Assembly (NCBI GenBank): GCA_027485735.1
Contig: JAIXQM010000137.1
Coordinates: 1 to 43,708, forward strand
Source of the DNA: Sphingomonadales bacterium
Lineage (GTDB): Bacteria > Pseudomonadota > Alphaproteobacteria > Sphingomonadales > Sphingomonadaceae
Length of the DNA: 43,708 nucleotides
Direction of reading: 5' to 3'
A program made the translations under genes and the position numbers. Each line of letters opens with the position of its first letter. The stretch's first letter is position 1. The notes below the pieces were generated by a model that was not told the DNA's origin, made no database searches, and saw nothing but the letters and a program-made list of their open reading frames with translations. This document shows positions 43,437 through 43,708 of the stretch, one piece after another.

Positions 43437-43708
43437 ATGGCCAAGAAAAAAGCCAAGGATGACGCAATCAATCTCGGCATGCCCGATGCCCAGCGCCGCG
43501 CGATTGCCGAAGGCCTGTCGCGGCTGCTGGCCGATACCTACACGCTCTATCTGAAGACCCACAATTTCCACTGGAATGTCACCGGCCCGCAGTTCAATTC
43601 GCTGCATCTGATGTTCGAAGGCCAGTATACCGAACTGGCGCTGGCGGTGGACCTGATTGCCGAACGCATCCGTGCGCTGGGTGAACCGGCGCCGGGCAGC
43701 TATTCGGC
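43437..43708 (+). CDS. dps: Dps family DNA-binding/ferritin-like protein (partial, N-terminal 90 residues)
   Basis: The first 90 codons of a Dps-type ferritin; the rest lies beyond the right edge. The N-terminus is a lysine-rich tail ([15 protein letters not shown]), which in Dps proteins binds DNA. The [20 protein letters not shown] segment and [20 protein letters not shown] then carry the inter-subunit ferroxidase residues (His in KTHNFHWN, Asp/Glu downstream). It oxidises ferrous iron with peroxide and protects DNA, which complements the oxidative-stress genes at the left end. The start has AAAGGAGACAGAAT. C-terminal features cannot be seen. Confidence 0.92.
   Translation, partial: MAKKKAKDDAINLGMPDAQRRAIAEGLSRLLADTYTLYLKTHNFHWNVTGPQFNSLHLMFEGQYTELALAVDLIAERIRALGEPAPGSYS

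Noticed and set aside
1..43708. CRISPR arrays, insertion sequences or prophage
   Set aside because: No regularly spaced repeats, transposase, integrase or phage structural genes were recognised in any frame.

Overview
The window is a GC-rich chromosomal stretch that looks like a member of the Sphingomonadales (Alphaproteobacteria). The pointers are two large TonB-dependent receptors, a PEP-CTERM protein with a sphingomonad-style tail, an Entner-Doudoroff dehydratase, many CoA/lipid catabolism genes, and a CCCCGGA...TCCGGGG intergenic palindrome of a kind common in that group. The genus cannot be fixed from the sequence alone. Genes are packed, often with ATGA overlaps, and most long opposite-strand frames are composition shadows. 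Apart from one small AT-rich islet the region reads as ordinary core genome: no phage, insertion sequence, CRISPR array or rRNA was found.

Layout. Bases 1-1860 are a peroxide-defence cluster: ahpD (partial) and ahpC on the minus strand, divergent from oxyR, with a palindrome between them. Bases 1900-5629 hold a quinone-oxidoreductase/aldehyde dehydrogenase pair, then bamD with an overlapping MAPEG gene. A metallo-beta-lactamase-fold hydrolase (minus) is divergent from a SulP transporter plus beta-carbonic anhydrase pair, a likely bicarbonate uptake and interconversion module. Bases 8751-16257 are all minus strand: an exported RidA-like protein, a TonB receptor, a GNAT acetyltransferase coupled to an exported amidohydrolase, and a PEP-CTERM protein. 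Bases 16525-20792 form a tight operon of acyl-CoA dehydrogenase, GH42 beta-galactosidase and DUF2855 protein, followed by pseudoazurin.

Next come edd (minus), a divergent APC-family permease, and a phytoene-desaturase-like FAD enzyme convergent with the permease. About 26,270-27,395 is the AT-rich islet with one unrecognised single-pass membrane protein. An MHS-type major facilitator and a CaiB/BaiF CoA-transferase follow, then lon, tRNA-Val(CAC) and a noncoding patch with a terminator and a palindromic repeat.

Bases 33206-38813 are a minus-strand operon: Oar-like TonB receptor, CNT nucleoside transporter, CDP-alcohol phosphatidyltransferase and DUF3047 protein, joined by overlaps or near-overlaps. 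This suggests that the receptor feeds nucleosides to the inner-membrane carrier. The right end has a VTT (TVP38)-flavoprotein disulfide reductase fusion, an EpmB-like radical SAM aminomutase, two related glycine-zipper proteins and the start of a Dps-family gene.

The best candidates for something undescribed are the islet protein (26481-27281), the receptor/nucleoside/CDP-alcohol operon, the large periplasmic insert in the MFS carrier, and the 66-base inverted-repeat element at 12184-12249. All are sequence-only inferences.
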